From assembly GCA_934045905.1 (NCBI GenBank), contig OW203768.1:27991060-28055059 (forward strand): a stretch of DNA of 64,000 bases. Reading direction: 5' to 3'. This DNA comes from Leuctra nigra (Eukaryota; Arthropoda; Insecta; Plecoptera; Leuctridae). The position numbers were made by a program, and so were the translations under genes. The notes under the pieces were generated by a model, which was given only the letters and a program-made list of their open reading frames with translations, made no database searches and was not told the DNA's origin. Shown here one piece after another: positions 33,355 through 45,496 of the stretch (positions are counted from its first letter, which is position 1; each line of letters begins with the position of its first letter).

Positions 33355-34777
33355 CTAGTGGAGCGGTCGCTCCACGCCAGCCAAGTCGTACGGCGCACAC
33401 ACTATCACATCACACAACACACCGTTCAAACCTAGAGGCTGGAGCAACCCACTTTTACTGTAAGCATCAAAGTGGCATTTTCGGCCTACTGGATCTCAAA
33501 ACTGGGAAATCTCACATTGTTGCGAAATATCTTAATTTTTAGCAATGGCCCACCCCACCACATATACCAAATTTGAGAACTATACGTTATGCCGTGTGCG
33601 AGCTGGAGGACCGTGAAAACAGTGAAATTGTACAATTGTACGGCTTTCTTCAGATCATTATTCACCCCATAGAAAAACACTCCGTGTAAAAATACCAGCG
33701 AGCCTCTTGAACTATAAAAATAGAAGAAATCTAAAAAATTCAGCACTGAAACCGAGTGATATCAAAAATAGGCTAATAGTCCCGTCGTTAGTATACCATA
33801 AAACGCCTGAACTATGCACTTTTTGATTAAAAGTAGAGCTTTGGAGAAGGCGTCAAGTTGACCTTCCTGATCATTTTTGGATGTGTAGCCATCTGATCCG
33901 GGCGTGCAGGTTCAAGATGGCGGCCGTTTAAATATGGCATCAAGTACCACGATATTATTAGTAATATCTCAGTCCGTGGTTGATCGATTTAAATTTAAAA
34001 AAAAATGAGATCAAAGATGATTGATCCAACTATATTTTCTTATTTTGTAAATATTTTCACATCTCTTCCCTATGTCAAGTTATTTGAACAATAATGTATT
34101 TTTTATTTGTAAAAACAATGTTTTAACCAAATTATTTTGTATACTGAAATAGTCACACAAAAAGTTTTCGTATAAAAAACACGGAAAATTTTATACTCTT
34201 TCGAATGGTATGTTAACTTTGTGATTTTGATGTACACAACCTGAGATACTGGTTATTTGAGTCACTATTTATGAATAATTATGAGTTAGTAGTCCAGAGT
34301 CTAGGCTGCAAAAAGGGGCCTAAACCACCACAAAGTTCAGCAGAAGGTTTTTTGATGTTATTCGATTCATAAAAATTCCCTCTATAACATATCAAAAGTT
34401 CTCCGAAATTTGATTAGGATGGGTGGGCCAAAATGCCAAATTTGTCAAAAAGTCATTGTTGTCATTATCAAATCATCAAATTATATCAACCTAGTAGAGT
34501 AGAATATCAAATGAAAGCTTATGTTTAGTAGAATTAATAAAAAGATATATCACAATTATAAAGTAGATACAGAGGTCAAAAGGGGTCGAAAAGTGGTCAA
34601 AATCTCATTTCTGAAGTGTTCCAGGACAAATGTGATATCTTCATCCCTAATAAAGATAATAACATACTATTTTATATAAATCGATCCGAAATTAATCTGT
34701 TTATAACATATCAAAAGTTCTCTAAAATTCTTAAAACATCATTAAAACAATAAAAGTTTTGAAAGAATCAGGATTAT

Positions 34778-35172
34778 TATAATTATTAAAAACATTTGAT
34801 TGGGATATTTCATCCTGTGTTATTTTTATTTTCGTGATGTCAACAGTTTCGGTCCATATGTTTGGACCTTCTTCATGACAACAACTTCAAATCATAAAAA
34901 AACATTTCAAACAAGTTATAAAACAATTTTCTAGAGGCTATAAAAATCACGGTACATAAATCTAGCTCGAGCTAGAAAATAGATTGATGTACCGTGATTT
35001 TTATAGCCTCTAGAAAATTGTTTTATTATTTGTTTGAAATGTTTAATTGTTTTTATATGATTTGAAGTTTTTGTCCTGAAGAAGGTCCAAACATATGGAC
35101 CGAAACTGTTGACATTACGAAAATAAAAACAATATATAGGATGAAATATCCCAATCAAAATGTTTTTAATAA
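34778..35172. mobile_element. Perfect-looking hairpin element
   Basis: Two arms of about 190 bp meet at TCTAGCTCGAGCTAGA (about 34968-34983). TTTGATTGGGATATTTCATC, TTTCGGTCCATATGTTTGGA and CTAGAGGCTATAAAAATCAC are each repeated inverted on the right. The very small loop implies strong cruciform potential. Confidence 0.85.
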
Positions 35173-36883
35173 TCATTAAAACAAACTAGAGAGCCCCGCC
35201 ATGTAACACATGACCTAATCACAATCTTTTCTGATCAAGGTATAATAGATGGCTCAACCCTTGCACAACTCTTATGCTGACGAATTGACTGATCGTGATA
35301 ATTGACTTGACCCTCACGGAACTACCGATCACAATAGCAACTCAAGTCTAAATCTTAAATAAAAAAAAATCGAAACAATAATTAAATATTAATGAATCTG
35401 TTCGGTGAAGAATTAGCCCAAAGTGGCAGTTTCCAAATGAATATACGTATTAGAATACTGTAAACAACAACTGAAAAAGGTATGACCGAATCTAAACGAA
35501 TCCAAATTCTGAATCTGAAATCATATCTAAATGAGTTAATTATACGAAACAAATACCTACGCAACATAAAAAATTACAGCACAATCGAAGATTTTTAGAA
35601 TTTAAAAATATTTGCTAAGAAAACACGAGAAACACTCTCAAGTTTAGATGAAAGCAGAGTGAAGAGCATTTCTGTCGTTGTCTGACTACTCTCACGTGAC
35701 CTTACTTTCCTCACTGCTACTTGGTCATGATCGAGAAAGCACAAAGTGTACTTGACAGTGTGTCCTGTGATGAAGTATTCTACATACCTATTACAAAAGC
35801 CCATGGTCAAGGCTGAGTAGTAGAATTTAATGCGATTTTATTCAGGTCTCCACATAATAAGTCTTCAACCTGATTATATAAATGTTTGCATCTCTGCAGA
35901 AATCACAGCAATCAACATCAAATCAATTTTGATGCCTAAATAGTACTTTCAGTTTTCAATATCCTCAAATCAATTTCAAAATGCGATGTGACGTTAGAAG
36001 GTAGCAGCTACTCGGGCAAAATGTCCAATGTCAGAAAAGTTCTATTGCGCCCCCCTCCCCCCACCCCATACAACATTCTCAGCCCCCAAAATAACATCTA
36101 ATTACATTTAAATGTTGATTTTCAAGTGGTTCTATTTAAGTCAAGGTCCACAGAGTTAAATTGTATTTTCTTCACTGCCAATGGATTCACAGCTTCCTGA
36201 AGTTTCAAAGTTTCGAAAAAAGTATGTTTTTCCATGATATTGTGCATTCCATGTAATATCTCTCGAAAAACTCAACGGATTCGAATGAAATTGTGTGCAC
36301 TTTATTTGGCTCGAAATTAACTACAGGAAAAGTCCGGGTTTGATTGAAATTGGGCTAAAATGACGATTTCTATAGAGGTCTATCGTAACGCAAATTCCGA
36401 GTTCAAGGTCAAAACTGTGCATTAATAGTAAAGGATTTGCCAAATAGTTTAAATGGGCGATTTTCATTTTTAGTGCAAAGTCTAAGATTACACCAATTTC
36501 CTAATCACCACTAGTTATAACTAAAGGTATTTTGATGTGAAACGATACAGAACAATGCCATCTTAATCGTATCAACAGTTCTCCAAATTTTGATTATGGT
36601 GGTTGGGCCAAATTTCAAAATTTTGCAAAAACTCATTGTCGTCGTTATCAAATTAACAAATTATATTAAACTAGTCGAGAAGCATATAAAATGAAAGCTT
36701 ATGATTAGCACAACAAATTAAAATAAAAGTGAACATTAAAAAGGTCATACAAAGGTCATGATGGGCCAATACGTGGTACAATATCCCGTTATTAAGGAAA
36801 AATCGAACGTATAGTATAAAATGATGGAAAATCGTTCTGAATATTCGTATGTTTACATTTAAATATGAATAAAATAATATAAC

Positions 36884-37619
36884 TGTTAAGGCCAGATAGT
36901 GGAGTCTGGTCCTGGAGAGTAAGATCGGGTGCAGCAGCGTTAAGAGAGCTGATGCAACCGTAAACGAGCACGGGATAGTGACGGCAATCAAGGGACCAAT
37001 GGCTAGAGGCCATACACCACAGTTCATTCAATGTTACCTAATGGCAGGTACTTACCAGTGTAGAAGTAGAAATGGGCCAGACGACCTCTCAGACACAGCG
37101 TGGCGCGGGTAGGCGTGGCGAGGAAAGAATTGCATTCAGAGTCCACAGGGAAGAGAATGGAAATACTTGTGGGAGTCGCACTTCACGCAGATCGTAGAGT
37201 ATTGTCTAAAACGGTATTGCTGGAGGTAATATTAAACGTACTGTATACTGTAAAAGCGTGGGCGCAGTTGAATTGTAGGTTCACTGTGCTGAGCTAAGTA
37301 ATGCTGATCGGCAAGGCGATGTTGCTGATAGCAATGTACGTGAGTAACTCGAATGACCGCTCGGACGATGTGAACGGTCAGACGTTGGGTAGTAAACTGT
37401 GCACCTGCCACCGGTAAATCAAATACACTGTGGTAGGCAAAGTATTATTGCGCGGGAATAGGTAAACAGGTAGCGCAATAACAGGGGTGGAAAGAGGGAG
37501 GAAAAATAGTTCCAAGAACAACTGAGAGGTGAGTCAAGGACAGGGAATGGGCAGGAAACTAAATAACTAAACACAAGCGCCTACTCGGCGCGGACAATAA
37601 CTAAACAAACACTGCCACA
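36884..37619 (-). mobile_element. Possible solo LTR or unclassified 736-bp insertion near the foldback centre
   Basis: GC-richer than its AT-rich host element. The boundaries read TGTTAAGG...CTGCCACA, so both strands have TG...CA ends as LTRs do. It interrupts the inverted arms of the foldback. A partial relative in opposite orientation is at 22335-22500. No clear target duplication was seen. Confidence 0.4.
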
Positions 37620-38693
37620 TTTATTGTTAAAAAAAAACTATAAAATATGTATATTAAGAACGATTATCCAATATTTTATACTATACGGTTGATTTTTCCT
37701 TCACCAAAATATCGCAATTTTGAAATTGATTTAAAAATTAATTTGCTCGCCCGCAGTTCAAGAATTTTGGTGAATGTTTTATATGTTATAAACTATTCAA
37801 TGTTGGATCGATTAGTGTGAAAAAGTATGTTATTTACGTTCATTAACGATGACATAATATCAATTGTCCTTGGACGCTTTATAACGGGAAATTGTACCAC
37901 GTTTTAGCGTCTCATGACCTTTATATGACTTTCTTAATGTTCTTATTTATTTCAATATGTTGTACTAATCATAAACTTTCATTTAATATGCCACTCGACT
38001 AGGTTAATATAATTTGTTAATTTGATAACGACAACAATAAGATTTTACAACATTTTGAAATTTGGCCCAACCACCATAATCAAAATTTTGATTGATTTAG
38101 ATGGCATTGTTCTGTATCGTTTTACATCAAAATACCTTTAGCTCTAAATTGTGGTGATCAGGAAATTGGTTTTCTTAGACTTTGCACTCAAAAATAAAAA
38201 TCGCCCATTTAAACTATTTGACAAATTCATTTGCCCACTCATGTTTTGAGAATTTTAGAGAACTTTTGATATGTTATACAGATTCATTTTGGATCGATTA
38301 ATATAAAATAGATGTTATTATCTCTATTAGGAATGAAGATATCACATTTGTCCTGGAACACTTCAGAAATGAGATTTTGACCACTTTTTCAAATAACTTG
38401 ACATAGAGAAGAGATATGAAAATATATACGAAATAAAAAAATGTAGATGGATCATGATCAATCATCTTTGATCTAATTTTTTTTAAATTAAAATCGATCA
38501 ACCACGGACTGAGATATTACTAATAATATCGTGGTACTTGACGCCATATTTAAACGGCCGCCATCTTGAACCTGCACGCCCGGATCAGATGGCCAAAAAC
38601 TGCAAAAACTGCCAAAAATGATCAGGATGGTCAACTTGACGTCTTCTCTAAAGCTCTACTTTTAATCAAAAAGTGCATAGTTCATGTCCTTAA

Positions 38694-39632
38694 GGTGGCT
38701 GTATATCACATGACTTTATTTCTCTACATCCGATCAAAAGAAATAGTTACCTATGAGTACATACCTTACATCGTTCATGTTGAGTATTCCAAGGTGATTT
38801 ATGAAGGAAATTCACTGCATACTGGAGCTTATCAATATTTACAGTCAATATTATTTAATTTTGCAGTGATTTTAATAATAAAAACAATACAAATATCGTG
38901 TCTACATACGCGTGTGAAGACTGTCAAAACCAAGTGCTGTACGTTTAAACATTACATTCATAATAGTGGATATAATTAATATCTCAACATTTCGTTGGAA
39001 AGAGTAAGAAAGAGCGCATGTTATATATTCTGACATTGCGTCAGGTTTGTGATGCATATATGCCTTTTTATTAGAGAAATGTTTGCTGTTCTTGGCAACT
39101 CGTAGAATTTCCTTCAATTTCAGGTCTTGATTTGAGAATTTTTAGGTGCAAGGAAGTAAAATCATCTAATATGTTATTTTCGTAGATCTTTTCTGCGTAG
39201 ATATCGATGGTCCAGTTCAATACTGAGACATCTCCAAAATCATAGTTTTGAGATAAATCGAATATAAGATTTCAATAAGATGTCTCAGTACAGAACTGGG
39301 ACATTTACATAGGGTTATTTTAATGGACAATAAGATGTCTCAGTACAGAACTGGAGAATGTTATAGAGTGACATCCGCGATCTCGTGGAGGCAAATGTAA
39401 CTAAAAGATATCTCAGTACAGGACTGGATAGAGCTTGAAATTCTGAATCCAATGATATATAATTTCATTTTTCCATTTTTTTGAGATGTCTCAGTATTGA
39501 ACTGGACCATCGATATGTTCCAACAGATGTGTCCTAACTTATCTGATGAGGGAGAAGTCTTTGCTAAACTAAACTCATCCAATAGAAAATGTGTAGCTTT
39601 TTGGTTAAAAAGTCACGTGATTTACAGCCACC
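38694..39632. mobile_element. TTAA-flanked MITE (piggyBac-like), nested in the right foldback arm
   Basis: TTAA at 38690-38693 and 39633-39636. The ends are GGTGGCTGTATATCACATGAC and the inverted GTCACGTGATTTACAGCCACC. The interior has repeats of AGATGTCTCAGTACAGAACT in both orientations between 39200 and 39500. No transposase. Confidence 0.75.
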
Positions 39633-40249
39633 TTAACGACGGGACTACAAGTCAAAACATGATTTTAAAAACCGAAGTATACTTGGCGCATCGTGTATAA
39701 ATAATATAGACGTATTTTATGCCAAAAGTCAAATGTTACCTTAATATAAATAATATACCTAGATGCCCTTAAAAACGATGCGCCAAGTTAATTTCCGTTT
39801 TTAAAATCATGTTTTTACTTTGAAAATTTTTTGACATCACTACTTTTCAGTGCTGAATTTTATTGATTTCTTATATTTTTTTATAGTTGAAGAGCCTTGG
39901 CTTGTATTTTTACACGGAGGGTTTTTTATGATGATAATTATTAGCTGAAGAAAGCCGTACAATTTCACGATTTTCACGGTCCTCCAGCTCGCAAGCGGCA
40001 TATCGTATTGTCACTTGTGAGTCCAGCAGATACATCTGTTGACGGATTTATAAACTGAAAAATCAACATTTGAATCAACATTGGTTCTTCTTTCAGTGCT
40101 ACGGCAGGGAACGTATGGCGGAGGGGGAAGGGGGGGGGGGAGCTAGATTGAGTAGGTGGTGCAATGAACAATAATATGTTTTTCCTTGGAACTCAGAATA
40201 GCCACTTTACACTTTGGTAAATAAATAAAACAATCCAGAAAGCAGTGGA

Positions 40250-40618
40250 ATTTCCCAATACCATAAATTCTGACAGTTTCAAACATTGAAAAGTGTCAAT
40301 AAGTGCATAAGTTATCTAATGATTGGGCTGAAAACTTGTAAAATAAGAGAACATGATTGTCTCAATGTCCATGCAAAATTAGAACTTATTCGGAACACTT
40401 TGATTTTCGACCTATCAGGAGATATTTTCATTTTTGAACCAATCGGAGGACAGATCTCAAAAACTTTACACGAACAAATTAGAAAGATATTAGTAGGCAT
40501 AATTTCAGCTCGATCGAAAGAAAATTGTGGGCAGTGGCCGTCGATCCAAACAGGGGAAAAAAGCAAAAAAGTGTCAAAAAGTGCAGAATGGAGATGCTCG
40601 CTACTCTCGCTCAATAAA
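40250..40618 (-). mobile_element. Truncated Helentron-like repeat
   Basis: It shares AAAAGTGTCAATAAGTGCAT with the 19780 copy and ends GATGCTCGCTACTCTCGCTC at about 40592-40611. The CTAGGAAAACGC end is missing. Confidence 0.6.
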
Positions 40619-41090
40619 TGCAATTGTTAGGTCTATTACAGAATCTTATTTTTCATAATTTGGTCATCCTAGACCAAACAACACTGTATTGCTCATAGGA
40701 AATTTTCAACTGTTAATTTATTCAAGATCTGTAAATTTATCCTATTAGTCGGGTTACCAGTGTAACGTTTTGTACGTTTTTAGGATTTTTGTGGAGGAGT
40801 TTGCCACTCAATGCCATTTGGTAAAGCATGATTTTAAATGTATGAAAAGTCGAGGTGGCAACCTGGCAACCTTGTACGGGGGCGGGTGCGGTGGTGTCTG
40901 GGGGTCCACTTTCTAAAACTTCAACGGCTTCAAATAAAATTCTGAAAAAAATTAAGTATACCAATATTGGATCAAGGAATGTAAAAAAAAAATTAAAAAC
41001 CGCTTTTTTGAAATAATGTACTTTTGTACTGAACAATCTCGGCTAATTTAAAATATTACTATCAAACAAATTTTATAGCCGCAACAATGC
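40619..41090. other. No gene recognised
   Basis: AT-rich DNA with one G-rich patch (GTACGGGGGCGGGTGCGGTG at about 40873). Nothing further can be supported. Confidence 0.4.
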
Positions 41091-43190
41091 GACTTTGTTC
41101 GCGGTTTCCCTCAGTCGAGGTGCAGCAAGCAGTGTTGTTCAGATCAGCAGCGTGAGCTGGTGTTGTGTTTCTTTCCTCACCGACTTTGTTCGCGGTTTCC
41201 CTCAGTCGAGGTGCAGCAAGCAGTGTTGTTCAGATCAGCAGCGTGAGCTGGTGTTGTGTTTCTTTCCTCACCGACTTTGTTCGCGGTTTCACTCAGTCGA
41301 GGTGCAGCAAGCAGTGTTGTTCAGATCAGCAGCGTGAGCTGGTGTTGTGTTTCTTTCCTCAGCGACTTTGTTCGCGGTTTCCCTCAGTCGAGGTGCAGCA
41401 AGCAGTGTTGTTCAGATCAGCAGCGTGAGCTGGTGTTGTGTTTCTTTCCTCACCGACTTTGTTCGCGGTTTCCCTCAGTCGAGGTGCAGCAAGCAGTGTT
41501 GTTCAGATCAGCAGCGTGAGCTGGAGTTGTGTTTCTTTCCTCACCGACTTTATTCACGGTTTCCCTCAGTCGAGGTGCAGCAAGCAGTGTTGTTCAGATC
41601 AGCAGCGTGAGCTGGTGTTGTGTTTCTTTCCTCAGCGACTTTGTTCGCGGTTTCCCTCAGTCGAGGTGCAGCAAGCAGTGTTGTTCAGATCAGCAGCGTG
41701 AGCTGGTGTTGTGTTTCTTTCCTCAGCGACTTTGTTCGCGGTTTCCCTCAGTCGAGGTGCAGCAAGCAGTGTTGTTCAGATCAGCAGCGTGAGCTGGTGT
41801 TGTGTTTCTTTCCTCACCGACTTTGTTCGCGGTTTCACTCAGTCGAGGTGCAGCAAGCAGTGTTGTTCAGATCAGCAGCGTGAGCTGGTGTTGTGTTTCT
41901 TTCCTCAGCGACTTTGTTCGCGGTTTCCCTCAGTCGAGGTGCAGCAAGCAGTGTTGTTCAGATCAGCAGCATGAGCTGGTGTTGTGTTTCTTTCCTCACC
42001 GACTTTGTTCGCGGTTTCCCTCAGTCGAGGTGCAGCAAGCAGTGTTGTTCAGATCAGCAGCGTGAGCTGGAGTTGTGTTTCTTTCCTCACCGACTTTTTT
42101 CACGGTTTCCCTCAGTCGAGGTGCAGCAAGCAGTGTTGTTCAGATCAGCAGCGTGAGCTGGTGTTGTGTTTCTTTCCTCAGCGATTTTATTCACGGTTTC
42201 CCTCAGTCGAGGTGCAGCAAGCAGTGTTGTTCAGATCAGCAGCGTGAGCTGGTGTTGTGTTTTTTTCCTCACCGACTTTATTCACGGTTTCCCTCAGTCG
42301 AGGTGCAGCAAGCAGTGTTGTTCAGATCAGCAGCGTGAGCTGGTGTTGTGTTTCTTTCCTCAGCGACTTTATTCACGGTTTCCCTCAGTCGAGGTGCAGC
42401 AAGCAGTGTTGTTCAGATCAGCAGCGTGAGCTGGTGTTGTGTTTCTTTCCTCAGGTGCTTTGTTCGCGGTTTCCCTCAGTCGAGGTGCAGCAAGCAGTGT
42501 TGTTCAGATCAGCAGCGTGAGCTGGTGTTGTGTTTCTTTCCTCACCGACTTTGTTCGCGGTTTCCCTCAGTCGAGGTGCAGCAAGCAGTGTTGTTCAGAT
42601 CAGCAGCGTGAGCTGGTGTTGTGTTTCTTTCCTCACCGACTTTGTTCGCGGTTTCCCTCAGTCGAGGTGCAGCAAGCAGTGTTGTTCAGATCAGCAGCGT
42701 GAGCTGGTGTTGTGTTTCTTTCCTCAGCGACTTTATTCACGGTTTCCCTCAGTCGAGGTGCAGCAAGCAGTGTTGTTCAGATCAGCAGCGTGAGCTGGTG
42801 TTGTGTTTCTTTCCTCAGCGACTTTGTTCGCGGTTTCCCTCAGTCGAGGTGCAGCAAGCAGTGTTGTTCAGATCAGCAGCGTGAGCTGGTGTTGTGTTTC
42901 TTTCCTCACCGACTTTGTTCGCGGTTTCCCTCAGTCGAGGTGCAGCAAGCAGTGTTGTTCAGATCAGCAGCGTGAGCTGGTGTTGTGTTTCTTTCCTCAC
43001 CGACTTTGTTCGCGGTTTCCCTCAGTCGAGGTGCAGCAAGCAGTGTTGTTCAGATCAGCAGCGTGAGCTGGTGTTGTGTTTCTTTCCTCAGCGACTTTGT
43101 TGGCGGTTTCCCTCAGTCGAGGTGCAGCAAGCAGTGTTGTTCAGATCAGCAGCGTGAGCTGGTGTTGTGTTTCTTTCCTCACCGACATTG
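41091..43190 (+). repeat. 91-bp tandem array, 23 units
   Basis: GACTTTGTTCGCGG recurs exactly every 91 bp from 41091 to 43184, with no indels. Each unit contains CAGTCGAGGTGCAGCAAGCA, GATCAGCAGCGTGAGCTGG and a pyrimidine-rich TGTTTCTTTCCTCA(G/C)CG. Ten unit junctions read CAG and thirteen CAC. Because 91 is not divisible by 3, all three frames are run through and stacked 87-codon frames appear; these are not genes. The last unit degenerates (CGACATTGTTGAAATTG). Unlike the two FAR arrays, the parent sequence was not recognised. Confidence 0.95.
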
Positions 43191-44501
43191 TTGAAATTGA
43201 AAATCGGTGCAACAATACTCTGTATAGACAAGTATTTGTAAAACAAGAATCTGTACCTAATCAAAATCTGTACCTAATCTATAATTCGTCGGCTTGGTAC
43301 TTATTTGTCCTATATCCACTTTTTGAAAATTTTTAGTTAGGTATTGGATATTACTTATTGATATTCCTTTAAAACATATATAACATAAAAATACTAATTT
43401 TCAGAAAACAAAATAGTAGAGCGGCTAAGGGGGAAAATTGGGTCGATTGTGCATTTTGTGATAAAAGCATGAAATTTAGTAGAGATGTTCCTTAGGACAT
43501 ATAAAAAAGATTACGCTATGATATCATTCGAGCTTTTGCCCCTGAGGTCAGCTGTGACCTCTAGATGTCAAATCAAAGAAATTGTCATATCTCATGACTG
43601 AATGAACATATTTTATGGATGTATTTTTTTTGTATTCACCAACTCATACTTGTTATACAAAAAAATAATTACCAGGAATAAAAGGTCAGACCGAGGTCAT
43701 TTGAGGTCATTCGAGGTCAAGTAGTAAAATCCTCATTTTTCAAGCTATCTTCAAATTTATTTTTTTCATTTATGTTAATATGTTCTTAGGATTGTTAAAA
43801 ACAAACTTTAAAACCAAAATCGGCTGGGTGAAGTACTCAATTGGTCTATTATGGTCAAAATTATGAATTTCAAATTCAAGTAAAATGTCATAATGATGTA
43901 CTGTTGAGGTAAAGGCTCGAAATTTGGTTTAGTTATGTCTTAATATATAATAAAAATATGTGCGTATTATAAAGTTCAATAATAATCCGCTGAGGTCGCT
44001 AGTGACCTCCAGGGGTCAATTTTATATAAATTGACAATTCATGTAAGAATCCGCATATTTAGCAAAAACCTTTTATGAGGCGCTCTTATTATTCGAACCC
44101 AATGTGAAAAAATGTGTGAACAAGAGGTCATGAGGTCATTTGAGGTCAAACAATTGAATTTTGCCATTTTATATACCTAGTCTCCTAATTTTTTAATCGA
44201 ATTTAATGATAGGTGACTACATGAATTCTAAAAGTTAAGAATTCGAACTAAATACATTATTAGCTTTAAAGTTAGCATTATCACATGTGAGGTAAAAATT
44301 TGTTTCATATCAATGTCAATTTTTTCTCTGTTTAAATGCATTTTTATATATTGTTAAACTAAGGCAGCGTTTAGCAAGTTGTATCAATTTGGCTCAGATT
44401 GAAACAACTAGTACCCAGGTCTCACCACGAGGAGGTAACTGCACCCTAGCCTGCACCCACCCTACCTTTTTGATACACTAGAGATACTATTACTTCTATG
44501 A

Positions 44502-44807
44502 TTACTGGTCACAGCCATCACAACTGCATAATGCAGTGCAGGCCAATCCGGCAGAGAAACATGAACAGCGGCCAGAACATCCCTTCTTGCATTTGCATGA
44601 TATTAACTCATTGCAAGATCTCGAAGCATCAGGTAAAGAAGACCAAAGCGGCTGCCACTTGTTGTCCTTACTTCTTGACCAACCCCAATCACTTGGTGAT
44701 GGAAGAACAGGGCAAGATTTAAGTGATAGAGTCCAAACATTAGCTTGATACATGGCTCGCCTTATATGTTGGATTAATGCTTCCTTCGTAGGTGGAATCC
44801 TCTCCAT
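44502..44807 (-). pseudogene. CxC-type cysteine-rich protein fragment, left arm
   Basis: A 101-residue frame starting MERIPPTKEALIQHIRRAMY and ending with a cysteine cluster CKCKKGCSGRCSC...CTALCSCDGC. This cluster resembles CxC/CRC (tesmin-like) metal-binding motifs and, with the preceding LPSPSDWGW...WSSLPDASRSC, a multi-copy invertebrate protein family of unknown function that I recognise only by pattern. Upstream, weakly readable codons (44774-45031, KQFWDLYGQFY) suggest the frame was once longer. It is a C-terminal remnant carried by a mobile repeat; no catalytic domain is present. Confidence 0.55.
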
Positions 44808-45208
44808 AGGTGTGGCTCGTTGTGCAAATAGATGTTTTCTTGATACATTCCTCCGTCAAACAAGTTCACTGGATGATAGCTTTTGGAAGATTTGTGTTGC
44901 GTCGGGTAGAACTGTCCATATAGGTCCCAGAACTGCTTTTTGCCGTGGAATACAAAAAAAGAAACGTTATCGAAACGTAAAAGAAACGTTATCTGCTTCT
45001 GCTTTCGGTATCCCGATTGCAGATACTTCATTCATTTTTCATTTTTCGTTACTTCATATTTTGCATTCACGGCAAAAAGCAGTTCTGGGACCTATATGGA
45101 CAGTTCTACCCGACGCAACACAAATCTTCCAAAAGCTATCATCCAGTGAACTTGATTTGACGGAGGAATGTATCAAGAAGACATCTATTTGCACAACGAG
45201 CCAAACCT

Positions 45209-45496
45209 ATGGAGAGGATTCCACCTACGAAGGAAGCATTAATCCAACATATAAGGCGAGCCATGTATCAAGCTAATGTTTGGACTCTATCACTTAAATC
45301 TTGCCCTGTTCTTCCATCACCAAGTGATTGGAACAACAAGTGGCAGCCGCTTTGGTCTTCTTTACCTGATGCTTCGAGATCTTGCAATGAGTTAATATCA
45401 TGCAAATGCAAGAAGGGATGTTCTGGCCGCTGTTCATGTTTCTCTGCCGGATTGGCCTGCACTGCATTATGCAGTTGTGATGGCTGTGACCAGTAA
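45209..45496 (+). pseudogene. CxC-type cysteine-rich protein fragment, right arm
   Basis: The mirror copy of the 44502-44807 frame, 95 residues, identical except for the loss of 6 residues (SDWGWSRSKDNKW becomes SDWNNKW) through the 18-bp deletion. The cysteine pattern is intact. Confidence 0.55.

Larger units (their letters stand above)
33355..40005. mobile_element. Long-TIR element family LT1 with nested LT2-type foldback
   Basis: The left end reads TCTAGTGGAGCGGTCGCTCC, then CAAGTCGTACGGCGC, and TGGAGGACCGTGAAAACAGT. The right counterpart (GAAGAAAGCCGTACAATTTC, ACGGTCCTCCAGCTCGCAAG) stops at about 40005, so the right outer end is truncated. An inner foldback starts CCCATAGAAAAACACTCCGT at about 33666 and ends with the complement near 39930. 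Its arms extend far inward: GATGGCGGCCGTTTAAATAT, CTCAGTCCGTGGTTGATCGA and TGGTTGGGCCAAATTTCAAA recur inverted at 38000-38640. No protein-coding gene was recognised. Confidence 0.75.

Noticed and set aside
41095..43336. Series of 87-codon frames starting MFLSS
   Set aside because: They step by 91 bp through the tandem array; each is the same artefact in another unit.
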